A stretch of 64,000 nucleotides of DNA from Marivita sp965656765 (GCF_965656765.1 NZ_CBFHLV010000007.1:17214-81213), one strand, 5' to 3'. Shown: positions 42,714 to 52,209, numbered from the stretch's first letter. Numbers and translations: made by a program. The notes: a model not told the origin generated them from the letters alone.

Positions 42714-44407
42714 CAATGTTCGTCCGAAGCTGCAACCGACAGATCAAGCAAGACCTGACGCCGCTCGGTGCGAATGAACTCAACCGCTCGACGCAACGCG
42801 TCAGGCAGGTCTGCCCCTCGTTCGATCCGTTCTGCATGGGCACGGCTGGCTTTCGCGATCTGCGTGAAGTCGGGCAGCGGTTCGAGAGATGTCAGCGGGA
42901 TACGGTTCTGCCGAACCGCTGCGCCGTCCGGGTAGCCTTTGACCACCGACCGACGAACCGCATTCCACATCGCGTTGTTTTTGACGATGGTCAGGATCGG
43001 CAAGCCCAGCGCTTCGGCGATCTGGTGGCAGGCCACGGGGTTCGCGAACATATACGATCCATCCCCGACACAGGCGATCACCAGCTTATCGCGGTCGGCC
43101 AATTGTGCGCCAAGCGCGGCAGGCATCGCCCAGCCCAATCCACCGGCATGCACGTTGGAAAACACCCGGTTCGGGCCTTTGAGGGTCATATGCGGCAAGA
43201 GCAGACCAAGTTCGGAAAACGCCACCGCGTTATCATCCATGATGTCCGAAATGCAGGCGCTCATCCATTCCGCCGTCATCGGGCCGTCGCCCCCTGCATC
43301 AGGTTTGGGCGCGGCAGCTCGGGCCGTAGCGACCTTGGCTTGAACGTTCTCGCGCCGGGACTCGGCACTAGGATCCGGCGCAATCGCCAAAAGTGCCTCA
43401 AGCGCCATCACTGGGTCAGCCGTAATCGCCAGATCAGTGCGATACCCGCGCACAGGCATGCGGCGGAACAGCGGGTCCGGCCCGATATGCACAACGCGCG
43501 TATCGCCGACAGGTGCGTTGGCAGCCTCGATCCACGGCACGCCACTGTCCAGCACAATCACCAGATCGGCCTCTGACGTTGCAACCTTGGGGTTGTATCC
43601 CAAGTGCGCCGGGTCGTCCGAGCGCAGAACATTCCGGATGCTAAACGGCTCGGCCACCGCCAAGCCGAACGCCTTGGCGCAACGGGACAACAACGCCGAT
43701 AACCTGCCCTGCGGATCTCCTCGCTGGCAAAGCACAACAGGCATTTTGGCCTCCGAGATCCATTTGGCCAGAATTGAGATTGCCGCGTCGTCTGGTGCGG
43801 AAGGCCGTGCGCTGGCAGGCAAGACTCCGGGTGCGAAACCTTCTTGCAGGGCCTCGGTCAACGGCTCTTTTGGCAGGCTCATATAGACCGGGCCTTCGGG
43901 CGCGCTGGTCATGAGCGATGCAGCCCGTTTGGTCACGCTGTCGGCCTGTTCGGGATAGCGCAGTTCGTAATCGAATTTGACAACATCGCGCACAAGGCTG
44001 GTCTGATCGTACATTTCCTGCCCGTATTGGATCGGCGTCATCCGCCCACCCTTGCGGCCTGTTTCCGTCAAAGGTGTACGCCCTGACATCACAAATACGG
44101 GTACATTGTCGGATGCCGCGTTGATCACACCCATGACGGCATTTGCCAAACCGACATTTACATGCACCATGACCGCCTGCGGACGCCCGGTGACCAACCA
44201 ATGCCCATGCGCCATAGCCATTCCGGCGGTTTCGTGCGGAACCGTGATCGGAATTGGCACATTACGTTCGGAAAGTCGCGCAAGCCCTTCGATAATCGGC
44301 GGAAAATCAGTTCCTGCATTGGCAAACAAATAGTCGATCCCGCAGTCTTTCAGGGCCGTCAAAAGGGCCTCGCCTCCGGTCTTTGGCCGGGCCGTATCTT
44401 CGAACAT
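42713..44407 (-). CDS. Thiamine-diphosphate enzyme, benzoylformate decarboxylase-like
   Basis: A 564-residue ThDP enzyme of the acetolactate synthase/benzoylformate decarboxylase superfamily. E59 (VPHETAG) is the cofactor-activating glutamate and GDGSYMFANPVACHQ with VKNN the Mg-ThDP motif. H82 in MVHVNVG lies 23 residues after E59, matching E47-H70 of benzoylformate decarboxylase; acetolactate synthases lack this histidine. I cannot find an equivalent of that enzyme's second histidine (H281). It is co-translated with a TSUP gene and divergent from a TAXI-TRAP operon with aromatic oxidation genes. A 2-oxo acid decarboxylase is the best guess. Confidence 0.8.
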   Translation of the reverse strand: MFEDTARPKTGGEALLTALKDCGIDYLFANAGTDFPPIIEGLARLSERNVPIPITVPHETAGMAMAHGHWLVTGRPQAVMVHVNVGLANAVMGVINAASDNVPVFVMSGRTPLTETGRKGGRMTPIQYGQEMYDQTSLVRDVVKFDYELRYPEQADSVTKRAASLMTSAPEGPVYMSLPKEPLTEALQEGFAPGVLPASARPSAPDDAAISILAKWISEAKMPVVLCQRGDPQGRLSALLSRCAKAFGLAVAEPFSIRNVLRSDDPAHLGYNPKVATSEADLVIVLDSGVPWIEAANAPVGDTRVVHIGPDPLFRRMPVRGYRTDLAITADPVMALEALLAIAPDPSAESRRENVQAKVATARAAAPKPDAGGDGPMTAEWMSACISDIMDDNAVAFSELGLLLPHMTLKGPNRVFSNVHAGGLGWAMPAALGAQLADRDKLVIACVGDGSYMFANPVACHQIAEALGLPILTIVKNNAMWNAVRRSVVKGYPDGAAVRQNRIPLTSLEPLPDFTQIAKASRAHAERIERGADLPDALRRAVEFIRTERRQVLLDLSVAASDEH

Positions 44408-44474
44408 ACATCCTCCCTGAATCTCTGGCTTGATATTCCGCCGCCACCACGTAAAGTCAACTTATTCTCAATAA

Positions 44475-44491
44475 TTGGGATTCCAACCCAA
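44475..44491. promoter_or_regulatory. Inverted repeat between the ThDP and TAXI operons, possible IclR site
   Basis: TTGGG-ATTCCAA-CCCAA lies in the 111-base gap between divergent genes, 28 bases before the TAXI ATG. Further out, TTCTC and GAGAA flank it asymmetrically. The IclR protein encoded at 47464 in the plus-strand operon is the obvious candidate. The dyad is imperfect, so the call is weak. Confidence 0.4.
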
Positions 44492-44518
44492 ACGAGAACC
44501 ACATTTGGGAGGACAACC

Positions 44519-45469
44519 ATGAAGACGCTACTCACTGCGGCTGCGGTATTTCTAAGCGCGGCCGTCGGCACATCGGCTACCGCGCAGAATGTCGGCATCG
44601 CCACATCGAACCCCGGATCGCTGTTCCACAACATCGGCACCGCCGTGGCAAATGCTGCCAATGAGGCCGGGCTCAATACCACGATCCAACCCGCCACCAG
44701 CCCCAATCAATTCATTCCGTTCATTGATCAGGGCGGCATCGAATTTGGCGTGGCGAACCTTCAAGAGGTCAACTACGCCATCACCGGCGAGGAGTGGTGG
44801 GGCGGTCGCACCAACCCGAACCTGCGCGTCGTGGCGCATCTGATGCCTTTGGTCGAAGCGATCTTTGTGCGTGCCGACAGCGACATCATGAAAGTGTCCG
44901 ACCTCAAAGGTCAGCCGATGACCGACGGCTACACTGCACAGAACACCATCTTGCCACAGCTTGCCGCATTCTACGCTACCGCTGAAATGACACGTGATGA
45001 CGTGGAGAAAGTCTCGGTTGCGAGCGTAGTTGCAGGGGCTGATGCGTTTATGGCCGGTGACACGGTCGGATTCATCTTTGCGCACGGTGCTGGCAAGGTT
45101 CGCGAGGCCGATGCCGCTGTTGGGGGTTTGCGCGCCCTCGGGGTCGAAGATGACAGCGATGCCGCGCTTGCCGCAGCCCGCGCACATTGGCCGACTGCGT
45201 TCTTCACCACCCTGCCCGCAGGCGCGATGCCGGGCGTTTTGGAGGACACGGTTTACATCGCCTTCCCACAGGTGATCTTTACCCATGCCAACGCTTCCGA
45301 CGATGCCGTCTACGCGATGGCCAAGGCCATGTACGAAAACGCGCAAGTTATGGCGGACACGTTCCCACCGTTCCGGGCCTTCAAGCCTGAGAACATGAAG
45401 GGCGATCCCGGCGTGGCGGAATTCCACCCCGGCGCATTACGCTTTTTCGAAGAAGTAGGCCTGAACTAA
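44519..45469 (+). CDS. TAXI-family TRAP solute-binding protein
   Basis: A 316-residue periplasmic protein of the TAXI family, with a signal peptide from MKTLLTAAAVFLSAAVG to about TATAQ. The mature start NVGIATSNPGSLFHNIGTAV corresponds to the conserved N-terminal ligand-binding stretch of TAXI proteins. The ATG at 44519 has GGGAGGAC upstream. It supplies the fused TRAP permease encoded next. Substrate unknown, but downstream enzymes suggest an aromatic compound. Confidence 0.88.
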   Translation: MKTLLTAAAVFLSAAVGTSATAQNVGIATSNPGSLFHNIGTAVANAANEAGLNTTIQPATSPNQFIPFIDQGGIEFGVANLQEVNYAITGEEWWGGRTNPNLRVVAHLMPLVEAIFVRADSDIMKVSDLKGQPMTDGYTAQNTILPQLAAFYATAEMTRDDVEKVSVASVVAGADAFMAGDTVGFIFAHGAGKVREADAAVGGLRALGVEDDSDAALAAARAHWPTAFFTTLPAGAMPGVLEDTVYIAFPQVIFTHANASDDAVYAMAKAMYENAQVMADTFPPFRAFKPENMKGDPGVAEFHPGALRFFEEVGLN

Positions 45470-45477
45470 GCCCAGCT

Positions 45478-45502
45478 GCGCGCGCCTCATCTTGGCGCGC
45501 GC
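45478..45502 (+). terminator. Intercistronic stem-loop after the TAXI gene
   Basis: GCGCGCGCC and GGCGCGCGC form nine perfect pairs around a 7-base loop, beginning nine bases after the stop of the binding-protein gene. It separates the TAXI gene from the permease gene without a T run. Confidence 0.65.
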
Positions 45503-45547
45503 TATGTCCCACCGCGCCCGAATGCCCTCAAGGACGATGATCCCCTG

Positions 45548-47467
45548 ATGCCCGCCCTGCCCATGCGCTATGCCAAGCTTTTGGCCGACCTTTTTGCTGC
45601 CTGCCTCGTTCTCTTGGCCGTTGGCTGGGCTCTGTCAGTGCAGCGCAAGCTTGGGCTTGATTTATACCCGCAACAATTCTTCGCGGGCGTGCTGTTCTTT
45701 GCTTTGCCTCTGGCGTTCTTCACACTGCCCGCACGGCGCAGAACCGAGCGCGAGGATGTACCACTTTACGATCTGATCCTCGCAGCCCTTTCGATGGGTG
45801 CGCTTGGCTATGTGGCTGTGCATTATCCCGATCTGGTTTTGATGATCTTTGCCCGTCCGCCCGAACTATGGATCACCAGCGTGATCATCATCGTTCTGCT
45901 GCTTGAAACCCTGCGCCGCGCAACCGGGTGGGCACTGGTACTGATTATTTCGGCCTTCCTGCTCTACGCGCTATTCGGAGACCTGATCCCCGGACGCCTT
46001 CAGGGCAGACCGCAAAACTGGCAATTGTTGGCGGGCTATCTGGCGGTCGATTCCAACGGCGTGCTGGGCCTGCCGATGTCCGTCGCTTCGACCGTGGTGA
46101 TCGCATTCATCCTGTTTGGCGTGCTTTTGGGCATCACTGGTGGGTCGCAGTTCTTTACCGACGCCGCGATGATCGGCATGGGCCGGTTTCGTGGCGGGTC
46201 GATGAAGATCTCGGTTCTGGCCTCTGGCCTCTTTGGGTCCATATCCGGCTCTGCTGTCGCCAACGTCGTGGGCACCGGCGTGGTCACAATCCCGATGATC
46301 AAACGCGATGGTTATCCGGCTCATAAGGCGGGCGCGATCGAAGCGGTAGCCTCTACGGGGGGGCAACTCATGCCACCGGTCATGGGTGCGTCAGCATTTC
46401 TAATGGCCGAATTTTTGGCCATCCCCTACAGCCAGATTGTAATGGCGGCGCTGCTGCCGGCGATCCTGTATTATGTTGCGCTGTTCATTCAAGCTGACCT
46501 TGAAGCGGCAAAACTTGGTATTCAGCGCGTGCCGGAGTCAGAAATTCCCGCGCGCAGCACGGTTTTGGTTGGGCTGCACTTTGCCACTGCCTTTGCCGTA
46601 TTGATCTACCTGTTGTTCTGGATGCGCTACCAGCCGGAGCGCGCAGCGCTCTGGTCGGCACTGGCGCTGTGCGGCACCGCATTGATCTTTGGCTACCGGG
46701 GCGTGCGTCCGACGATCCGTGCGCTGTTCGGCAGCTTCGCGCGTACTGGACATGGAGTGGTCGAGATCCTGCTTATCTCGGCTGCCTCGGGCATGGTGAT
46801 CGGAGTGCTAAACATCACCGGGCTCAGCTTCAACCTGACCTATGCACTGGTGCAGGTCGGTGGCGGTAGTGCGGTTCTGCTGCTGGCATTGTCTGCTATC
46901 GTCTGCATCATCCTAGGTATGGGCCTGCCGACACTCGGCGTTTATGTCCTTCTCGCCGCTCTCGTTGCCCCGGCGCTGATCGAGGTTGGGATCGAACCCA
47001 TCGCGGCGCATCTCTACGTGCTTTATTTCGGCATGATGTCGATGATCACACCGCCCATCGCGATGGCCGCCTTTGCCGCAGCAGCCATCGCCAAGGCGCC
47101 CGCAATGGCTACAGGATGGGCTGCAATGCGCTTTGGGTGGGCGGCGTATGTGATCCCGGTGCTGTTCGTCTTCAGCCCGTCGCTGATCCTGATTGGCGAA
47201 ACCGGAGAGATCATCTTTGCCGTCATCACCGCCGGACTGGGCGTATGGTTGGTGTCGGCAGGATTGGCCGGGTATTTCGCGGATCGGCTATCGCCGTTAA
47301 AACGCTTGATGTTCATCACTACGGGCCTGATGGCGCTGGTGCCCGCCGGGGCCTTTCAGGGCGCGATCCTGACTGATGCGGCAGGAGTTCTTCTGGGTCT
47401 GGGCTTGATTGGCAGCGAATTGTTCCGTCGCCGCGCAACTCCCTTGGCACAGGAGGAGCCTCAATGA
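45548..47467 (+). CDS. TRAP transporter fused permease (4TM/12TM type)
   Basis: A 639-residue membrane protein in which the small (DctQ) and large (DctM) permeases are fused, the normal arrangement for TAXI-TRAP systems. The join is at about residues 150-170. Typical large-subunit motifs are GLFGSISGSAVANVVGTGVV, GQLMPPVMGASAFLMAE and MGLPTLGVYVLLAALVAPAL. Its stop overlaps the IclR ATG (ATGA). Confidence 0.93.
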   Translation: MPALPMRYAKLLADLFAACLVLLAVGWALSVQRKLGLDLYPQQFFAGVLFFALPLAFFTLPARRRTEREDVPLYDLILAALSMGALGYVAVHYPDLVLMIFARPPELWITSVIIIVLLLETLRRATGWALVLIISAFLLYALFGDLIPGRLQGRPQNWQLLAGYLAVDSNGVLGLPMSVASTVVIAFILFGVLLGITGGSQFFTDAAMIGMGRFRGGSMKISVLASGLFGSISGSAVANVVGTGVVTIPMIKRDGYPAHKAGAIEAVASTGGQLMPPVMGASAFLMAEFLAIPYSQIVMAALLPAILYYVALFIQADLEAAKLGIQRVPESEIPARSTVLVGLHFATAFAVLIYLLFWMRYQPERAALWSALALCGTALIFGYRGVRPTIRALFGSFARTGHGVVEILLISAASGMVIGVLNITGLSFNLTYALVQVGGGSAVLLLALSAIVCIILGMGLPTLGVYVLLAALVAPALIEVGIEPIAAHLYVLYFGMMSMITPPIAMAAFAAAAIAKAPAMATGWAAMRFGWAAYVIPVLFVFSPSLILIGETGEIIFAVITAGLGVWLVSAGLAGYFADRLSPLKRLMFITTGLMALVPAGAFQGAILTDAAGVLLGLGLIGSELFRRRATPLAQEEPQ

Positions 47468-48237
47468 GATCGGTGTCCGGGTCTGGCGAAAGGTTGTTGG
47501 CGATCCTTGGGTTGTTCTCGGAAGAGAACCCGGAATGGACACCTGAAGACATGATGCAAGCTTTGGGCTTTTCTCGCCCCACACTTTATCGCTATCTCAA
47601 GACGCTCAAAGACGCGGGCTACCTCGTATCGTTGCCGCAGGCGGGCTACACGCTTGGGCCCCGCGTCACCGAGCTTGATTTTCTGATGCGCCGGTCTGAT
47701 CCGTTGATTACAGCCGCAGACACCCATCTCAAGGCAATCGCGGAGGCCTTCATCGGATCGGCCTTTGTCGTGCGCTTTTATGATCAAAAGATGCTGTGTG
47801 TGGCCTCTAAAGTATCTGCACCGGCCCCCCGCTCGTCTTACCCGCGCGGTCGGCCCATGCCCATTGGCAAAGGCGCTGTCAGCCGGGCGATTGTCGCCTT
47901 CCTCCCGCCCAAGGACCGCGCGGCGCTGGTCAGCGACTACCTCGACGCTTTTGTCACTTCTGGTATCGGCACAACCAAAGACGCGGTTCTGACCGAGCTC
48001 AAACGCATCCGCCGCGACAGGGTCGCAACCGCGCGAGGAGAAGTGACGCCCGGTCTGATAGGCGTCGCGGCCCCCATCCTCGCTGGCGACGGCACCCCCA
48101 TTGGCGCGCTGTGTCTGTCGACCGAAGAAGCGACCCTTTCCCAGAGCCAACTTGACGCGCTGCGCGAGACAGTCCGCGATCACGCCGAGGCAATATCGGA
48201 CGCGTTGTCCCAACCAGCACGGCAGGCGATTGCATGA
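47464..48237 (+). CDS. IclR-family transcriptional regulator
   Basis: A 257-residue IclR protein: N-terminal winged helix (RLLAILGLFSEENPEWTPED, then ALGFSRPTLYRYLKTLKDAG) and a C-terminal GAF-like effector domain (YPRGRPMPIGKGAVSRAIVA, AAPILAGDGTPIGALCLS). IclR proteins often control aromatic catabolism. It lies within the operon it probably regulates and overlaps the permease gene by four bases. Confidence 0.9.
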   Translation: MRSVSGSGERLLAILGLFSEENPEWTPEDMMQALGFSRPTLYRYLKTLKDAGYLVSLPQAGYTLGPRVTELDFLMRRSDPLITAADTHLKAIAEAFIGSAFVVRFYDQKMLCVASKVSAPAPRSSYPRGRPMPIGKGAVSRAIVAFLPPKDRAALVSDYLDAFVTSGIGTTKDAVLTELKRIRRDRVATARGEVTPGLIGVAAPILAGDGTPIGALCLSTEEATLSQSQLDALRETVRDHAEAISDALSQPARQAIA

Positions 48238-48265
48238 CACACACCCGATCCGAAAGAGAGACCCC

Positions 48266-49711
48266 ATGATCCTTGATCCCGCACAGCATTACATTGGCGG
48301 TGAATGGGTAGGCGGCGGCCCTCTGAGCCAAAGCGTGAACCCCGCCACCCTTGCACCACTTGGCCAATACCACCCCGGCAATGCCGAACTGGCCAATGCC
48401 GCTGCGGCCTCTGCCCGCGCAGCGTTCTTTGGAACGGATTGGGCCTCTGCCCCGCGCTTGCGGTCGCAAGCCCTGCTGGACATCGCCGACCGTTTGGAGG
48501 CAGCAAAAGACGAAATCGCCGATCTGGTCGTTGCCGAGAACGGCAAAATTCGCGCCGAAGCATTGGGCGAAACAATGGCAGCAATTTCCGAGACCCGCTA
48601 TTACGCTGGTCTGGCCCGCGACATTCGGGGCTCCATGCAGGAAATCACCCCCGGCAGTCTGTCGCTGTTTCATCGCGAGGCGGCGGGAGTTGCAGGCATC
48701 ATCGTGCCTTGGAATGCGCCGGTCACCTTGCTCATGCGGTCGCTTGCCCCTGCATTGGCCGCTGGCTGCACCGCCGTGATCAAGCCAGCACATCAGACCC
48801 CGCTGGTTCACGCCCGCATCATGCAGGCGATCGCATCGGCCCTCTCCCTGCCTAAAGGTGTGGTCAATTCCGTCAATGAGAACGGCATCGAGGTGGGTTC
48901 CGCCATGACCGGGTCGCCAGATATCGACGTGATCAGCTTTACCGGCAGCAGCCGCACGGGTCAGGCCATCATGGCCGCTGCCGCCCCGACTTTGAAACGT
49001 GTGGGGCTTGAGTTGGGGGGCAAGGCCCCAGCGGTGATCTTTGCAGATGCCGATCTGGACCGCGCGGTGCACGAACTGACCCACGGAGCGCTGGCAATGG
49101 CCGGGCAGATTTGCGTCGCCGCCGCGCGGTTCCTCGTGCACGAGTCCGTCGCCAAAGACTTTGAGGCCCGCATCACGGCGGCTTTCCAAGCAGTGCGCGT
49201 TGGTCCCGGCGACAGACCAGACAGCCAGATGGGATCGCTGATCGACCTCGACAACCGCGCACGGATTGAAAGGCTGATCGAACAGGCAGGCGACGAAGGC
49301 GAGATCGTTTTGAAAGGCACGGCCCCGTCGGACGCCGCATTCCTGACCCCGACCCTGTTCCGCATTGACGACATCGCGTCGCCACTGGTGCAAGAAGAGC
49401 TTTTTGGTCCCATCGTGTCCATTGAGACCTTTGCAGACGAACAAGAGGCCGTCGCCAAGGCCAATGCCACAGCCTATGGGCTGGCTGCGTCAGTCTTTAC
49501 CCAAGACCATCATCGTGCCTTGCGCATGGCTCGGGCGATCCGAGCGGGAACCGTCTGGCTCAATTCACATCTGAGGCTTTTTGCCGAGGCGGAAACCGGA
49601 GGCTACGGCAAATCCGGTTTGGGGCGTCTGCACGGGCCAGAAGGGTTGTATGACTTCCTTGAGACCAAACACATCTATTCCGAACCCGGGCGTCTGGGGA
49701 GCATGACATGA
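48266..49711 (+). CDS. Aldehyde dehydrogenase
   Basis: A 481-residue aldehyde dehydrogenase with E249 (LELGGKAP) and C283 (AGQICVAAAR) as the catalytic pair and PWNAPVTL as cofactor-site segment. The ATG at 48266 has an AAAGAGAG site; a longer frame back to 48101 lies inside the IclR gene. It overlaps the FAD monooxygenase gene by four bases. In a benzoylformate-type route it would oxidise the aryl aldehyde to the aryl carboxylate. Confidence 0.9.
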   Translation: MILDPAQHYIGGEWVGGGPLSQSVNPATLAPLGQYHPGNAELANAAAASARAAFFGTDWASAPRLRSQALLDIADRLEAAKDEIADLVVAENGKIRAEALGETMAAISETRYYAGLARDIRGSMQEITPGSLSLFHREAAGVAGIIVPWNAPVTLLMRSLAPALAAGCTAVIKPAHQTPLVHARIMQAIASALSLPKGVVNSVNENGIEVGSAMTGSPDIDVISFTGSSRTGQAIMAAAAPTLKRVGLELGGKAPAVIFADADLDRAVHELTHGALAMAGQICVAAARFLVHESVAKDFEARITAAFQAVRVGPGDRPDSQMGSLIDLDNRARIERLIEQAGDEGEIVLKGTAPSDAAFLTPTLFRIDDIASPLVQEELFGPIVSIETFADEQEAVAKANATAYGLAASVFTQDHHRALRMARAIRAGTVWLNSHLRLFAEAETGGYGKSGLGRLHGPEGLYDFLETKHIYSEPGRLGSMT

Positions 49712-51285
49712 GCGACAGCTACGACGTGGTGATCAATGGCGGCGGGCCTGTCGGTTTGGGCCTTGCCATCGAACTGGGCCAACGCGGCATTCGCGTATGT
49801 GTGGTTGAACGATATCCCGAACCACAGCCTATTCCCAAGGGACAAAACCTGACGCAACGCACGTCCGAGCATTTCCGCGCATGGGGCTGTGAGGCCGAAC
49901 TGCACACAGCCCACCCGATCCCCAAAGGCGGCGGCATCGGCGGGATGACAGCGTACCGAACGCTTCTGTCCGATCACACCTATGATTGGCTCAATCGGTC
50001 GAACGTCAAAGATTACTACTTCGCCCCGAACGCGCGCCTGCCGCAATACGCAACCGAACGCGTCCTGCGCGCGCGCGCCGCGAAAATCCCCTCGATTACA
50101 GTGCTTTACGGATGGTCTGGTGATGCGCTTGAGATGTCAGAGGATGGCGTCCGTCTGACCATCAAAGAACGCGGCGGCGACGCGCGGCAGGTGATTGAGG
50201 CATCGTATGTGGTGGGCTGTGACGGCAGCAAGTCCTTCGTCCGCGATCATGCCGGGATCAGCGAGACCTTGTCTGACCATAACCGACTGATGGCGCTGCT
50301 TGTATTTCGGTCCGAACATCTCCACGACTTGCTGAAACGCTATCCCGGCAAGGCATTCTACAACGTACTGCACCCGGATTATGAAGGCTATTGGCTGTTC
50401 TTCGGACGGGTCGATCACGGGTTGTCGTGGTTCTTTCACGCACCCGTCCCTATCGGCACGACCAAGGACAATTTCGACTTCCGTGCGCTCTTGCACAAAG
50501 CCGTTGGCCAAGAATTTGCACTGGACCTCGACTACGTCGGGTTCTGGGACCTGCGCGTATCATTGGCTGACACATACCGCGCTGATCGGGCCTTTATCGC
50601 GGGCGACGCGGCGCACAGCCATCCGCCATATGGCGGCTATGGCATCAACACTGGCTTCGAAGACGCGCGCAATCTGGGATGGAAACTGGCCGCCAAAATC
50701 CAAGGTTGGGGCAACGATGCGCTGCTCGACAGCTATAGCGCCGAACGCCAGCCGGTCTTTGATTCGACTGCGCGGGATTTTATCGAAAACTTCATCCGCG
50801 AGGATCGTGAATTCCTGAACACTCATGACCCCGCCAACGACGGAAACGCATTTGACGCGGCTTGGAAAGCCCGCGCAGAAGGCGCGTCCGGCGTTGAGGA
50901 TTTTGAGCCGAATTACGAAGGTTCCACAATCGTTCCGGGCAGCAAAGGCACGCCCAGCGCCAAAGGTTCACATAGTTTTGTCGCCCGCACGGGGCACCAC
51001 CTACCCCCTGCAGGCCCGGATGGGCGCGATGTGGCGGCGGTGCTGAATGGTAGGTTTACGTTGCTGAGTGGCGACGCGGAGTACAAAGCCAGCTTCCAAC
51101 AGGCAGCTGATGCGCTGAGCATTCCGTTGTGCACGCCTAAATGCAAACAGTCTTGGTTCGATCCATGGGAACGGCAGATCGTTTTAGTGCGCCCCGATGG
51201 TTTTGTGGGTTGGTCCGGCGATACAATCACACCTCAACAGGCGCACGAGGTCCTGTCCGGCACCATCGGGCGCGCCACGGGATAA
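49708..51285 (+). CDS. FAD-dependent aromatic monooxygenase (group A, PheA/TfdB-MhpA type)
   Basis: A 525-residue flavoprotein hydroxylase. FAD is bound by GGGPVGLGLAIELG (12-25), VVGCDGSKSF (the DG motif) and FIAGDAAHSHPPYGGYG (the GD motif). Its length and C-terminal thioredoxin-like extension fit the phenol/3-(3-hydroxyphenyl)propionate hydroxylase group. It would add a hydroxyl to a phenolic ring with NAD(P)H and oxygen. It is coupled to the aldehyde dehydrogenase (overlap of four bases) and followed four bases later by the SDR gene. Confidence 0.88.
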   Translation: MSDSYDVVINGGGPVGLGLAIELGQRGIRVCVVERYPEPQPIPKGQNLTQRTSEHFRAWGCEAELHTAHPIPKGGGIGGMTAYRTLLSDHTYDWLNRSNVKDYYFAPNARLPQYATERVLRARAAKIPSITVLYGWSGDALEMSEDGVRLTIKERGGDARQVIEASYVVGCDGSKSFVRDHAGISETLSDHNRLMALLVFRSEHLHDLLKRYPGKAFYNVLHPDYEGYWLFFGRVDHGLSWFFHAPVPIGTTKDNFDFRALLHKAVGQEFALDLDYVGFWDLRVSLADTYRADRAFIAGDAAHSHPPYGGYGINTGFEDARNLGWKLAAKIQGWGNDALLDSYSAERQPVFDSTARDFIENFIREDREFLNTHDPANDGNAFDAAWKARAEGASGVEDFEPNYEGSTIVPGSKGTPSAKGSHSFVARTGHHLPPAGPDGRDVAAVLNGRFTLLSGDAEYKASFQQAADALSIPLCTPKCKQSWFDPWERQIVLVRPDGFVGWSGDTITPQQAHEVLSGTIGRATG

Positions 51286-51289
51286 TCAT

Positions 51290-52075
51290 ATGGCGGACCA
51301 ACGACATATCGTTCTGACCGGCGGCGCCTCGGGCATCGGTGCAGCCGCACTGTCTTTATTCAAAGCTGACGGGGATCGCGTTACCGTTATCGACCGCGAC
51401 AATCCGGGACCAAAGGCAGATAAATGGATCAAGGCCGACCTAACGGATCTTGAATCCATCGCTCTAATTGATCCTGGGCCAGAGATAGACGTGTTGGTGA
51501 ATGCGGCTGGACTGCCACCAAGGCCCGGGCTTGAAGCCACGATCTTGCGCGTCAACACACAGGCTTTAATCGCAGTGACAGAACATCTGTTACCGCGCCT
51601 GAAACGCGGCGGAGCGGTCGTCAACATGGCGTCAAAGGCAGGTGGCAAATGGCGCGAGAACCTTGGACAGGTTCAACGGTTCCTCGCATTAGATCCATCG
51701 TTTGATGTAGCGACCTTCGTCACCGAAGACGCCATTGCCCCCGTACGCGCCTATGACCTATCCAAAGAAGCGGTGATTGTCTGGGGCATGTCCAACATCG
51801 CGCGATTTCGCGAGCTGGGTCTGCGGATCAATGCTGTCAGTCCCGCCGCCGTTGCAACGCCGATCCTAGAGGATTTCCTGACCGCCTTCGGGGATCGTGC
51901 GACAAAGGGTGTCGACTTGACCGGACGCTCGGGCCAACCCGATGAAGTAGCCCAGGTGATCCGGTTTCTGGCGTCGCCGAACGCGTCTTGGGTCACCGGA
52001 TGTAACATTGAATGCGATGGTGGCTTGACCGCGCAGCTTGAATATCAAGCTTTGACGTCAGCGTTGCAGGAGTAA
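51290..52075 (+). CDS. Short-chain dehydrogenase, coniferyl alcohol dehydrogenase/3-alpha-HSD subgroup
   Basis: A 261-residue SDR with TGGASGIG (10-17), S115, Y155 and K159. The 40-residue distance from serine to tyrosine is far more than the usual 13. It carries an insert of the kind seen in CalA and 3-alpha-hydroxysteroid dehydrogenase relatives; the flanking SKAGGKW and YDLSKEAVIVW resemble that subgroup from memory. An aryl alcohol to aldehyde oxidation fits the adjacent aldehyde dehydrogenase. The ATG at 51290 was preferred to an upstream frame that overlaps the monooxygenase. Confidence 0.82.
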   Translation: MADQRHIVLTGGASGIGAAALSLFKADGDRVTVIDRDNPGPKADKWIKADLTDLESIALIDPGPEIDVLVNAAGLPPRPGLEATILRVNTQALIAVTEHLLPRLKRGGAVVNMASKAGGKWRENLGQVQRFLALDPSFDVATFVTEDAIAPVRAYDLSKEAVIVWGMSNIARFRELGLRINAVSPAAVATPILEDFLTAFGDRATKGVDLTGRSGQPDEVAQVIRFLASPNASWVTGCNIECDGGLTAQLEYQALTSALQE

Positions 52076-52134
52076 GTCCATAAAAACAAAGATCGACATA
52101 ACCTATATGTATTTCAACCAATTATGGATCGAAA

Positions 52135-52151
52135 TTAATCTTCTAGATTAA
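52135..52151. terminator. AT-rich dyad between convergent operons
   Basis: TTAATCT-TCT-AGATTAA has seven perfect pairs around three bases, in the 134-base gap between the SDR stop and the minus-strand FAA hydrolase stop. An overlapping alternative (AGATT-AAGA-AATCT) also pairs. It may terminate one or both transcripts, though it is A/T-rich and weak. Confidence 0.35.
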
Positions 52152-52209
52152 GAAATCTGGCCCCGTAGAAACAGGACCGGACCAAAACTCCAACCAGCCC
52201 ATAATGGCG

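Noticed and set aside
42713..44407. Acetolactate synthase or sulfoacetaldehyde acetyltransferase
   Set aside because: The histidine 23 residues after the catalytic glutamate points to benzoylformate decarboxylase; no small subunit gene or pta gene is adjacent.
47999..49444. Minus-strand frame of 481 codons opposite IclR and aldehyde dehydrogenase genes
   Set aside because: Spans two real genes on the other strand, has no ribosome site or domain.
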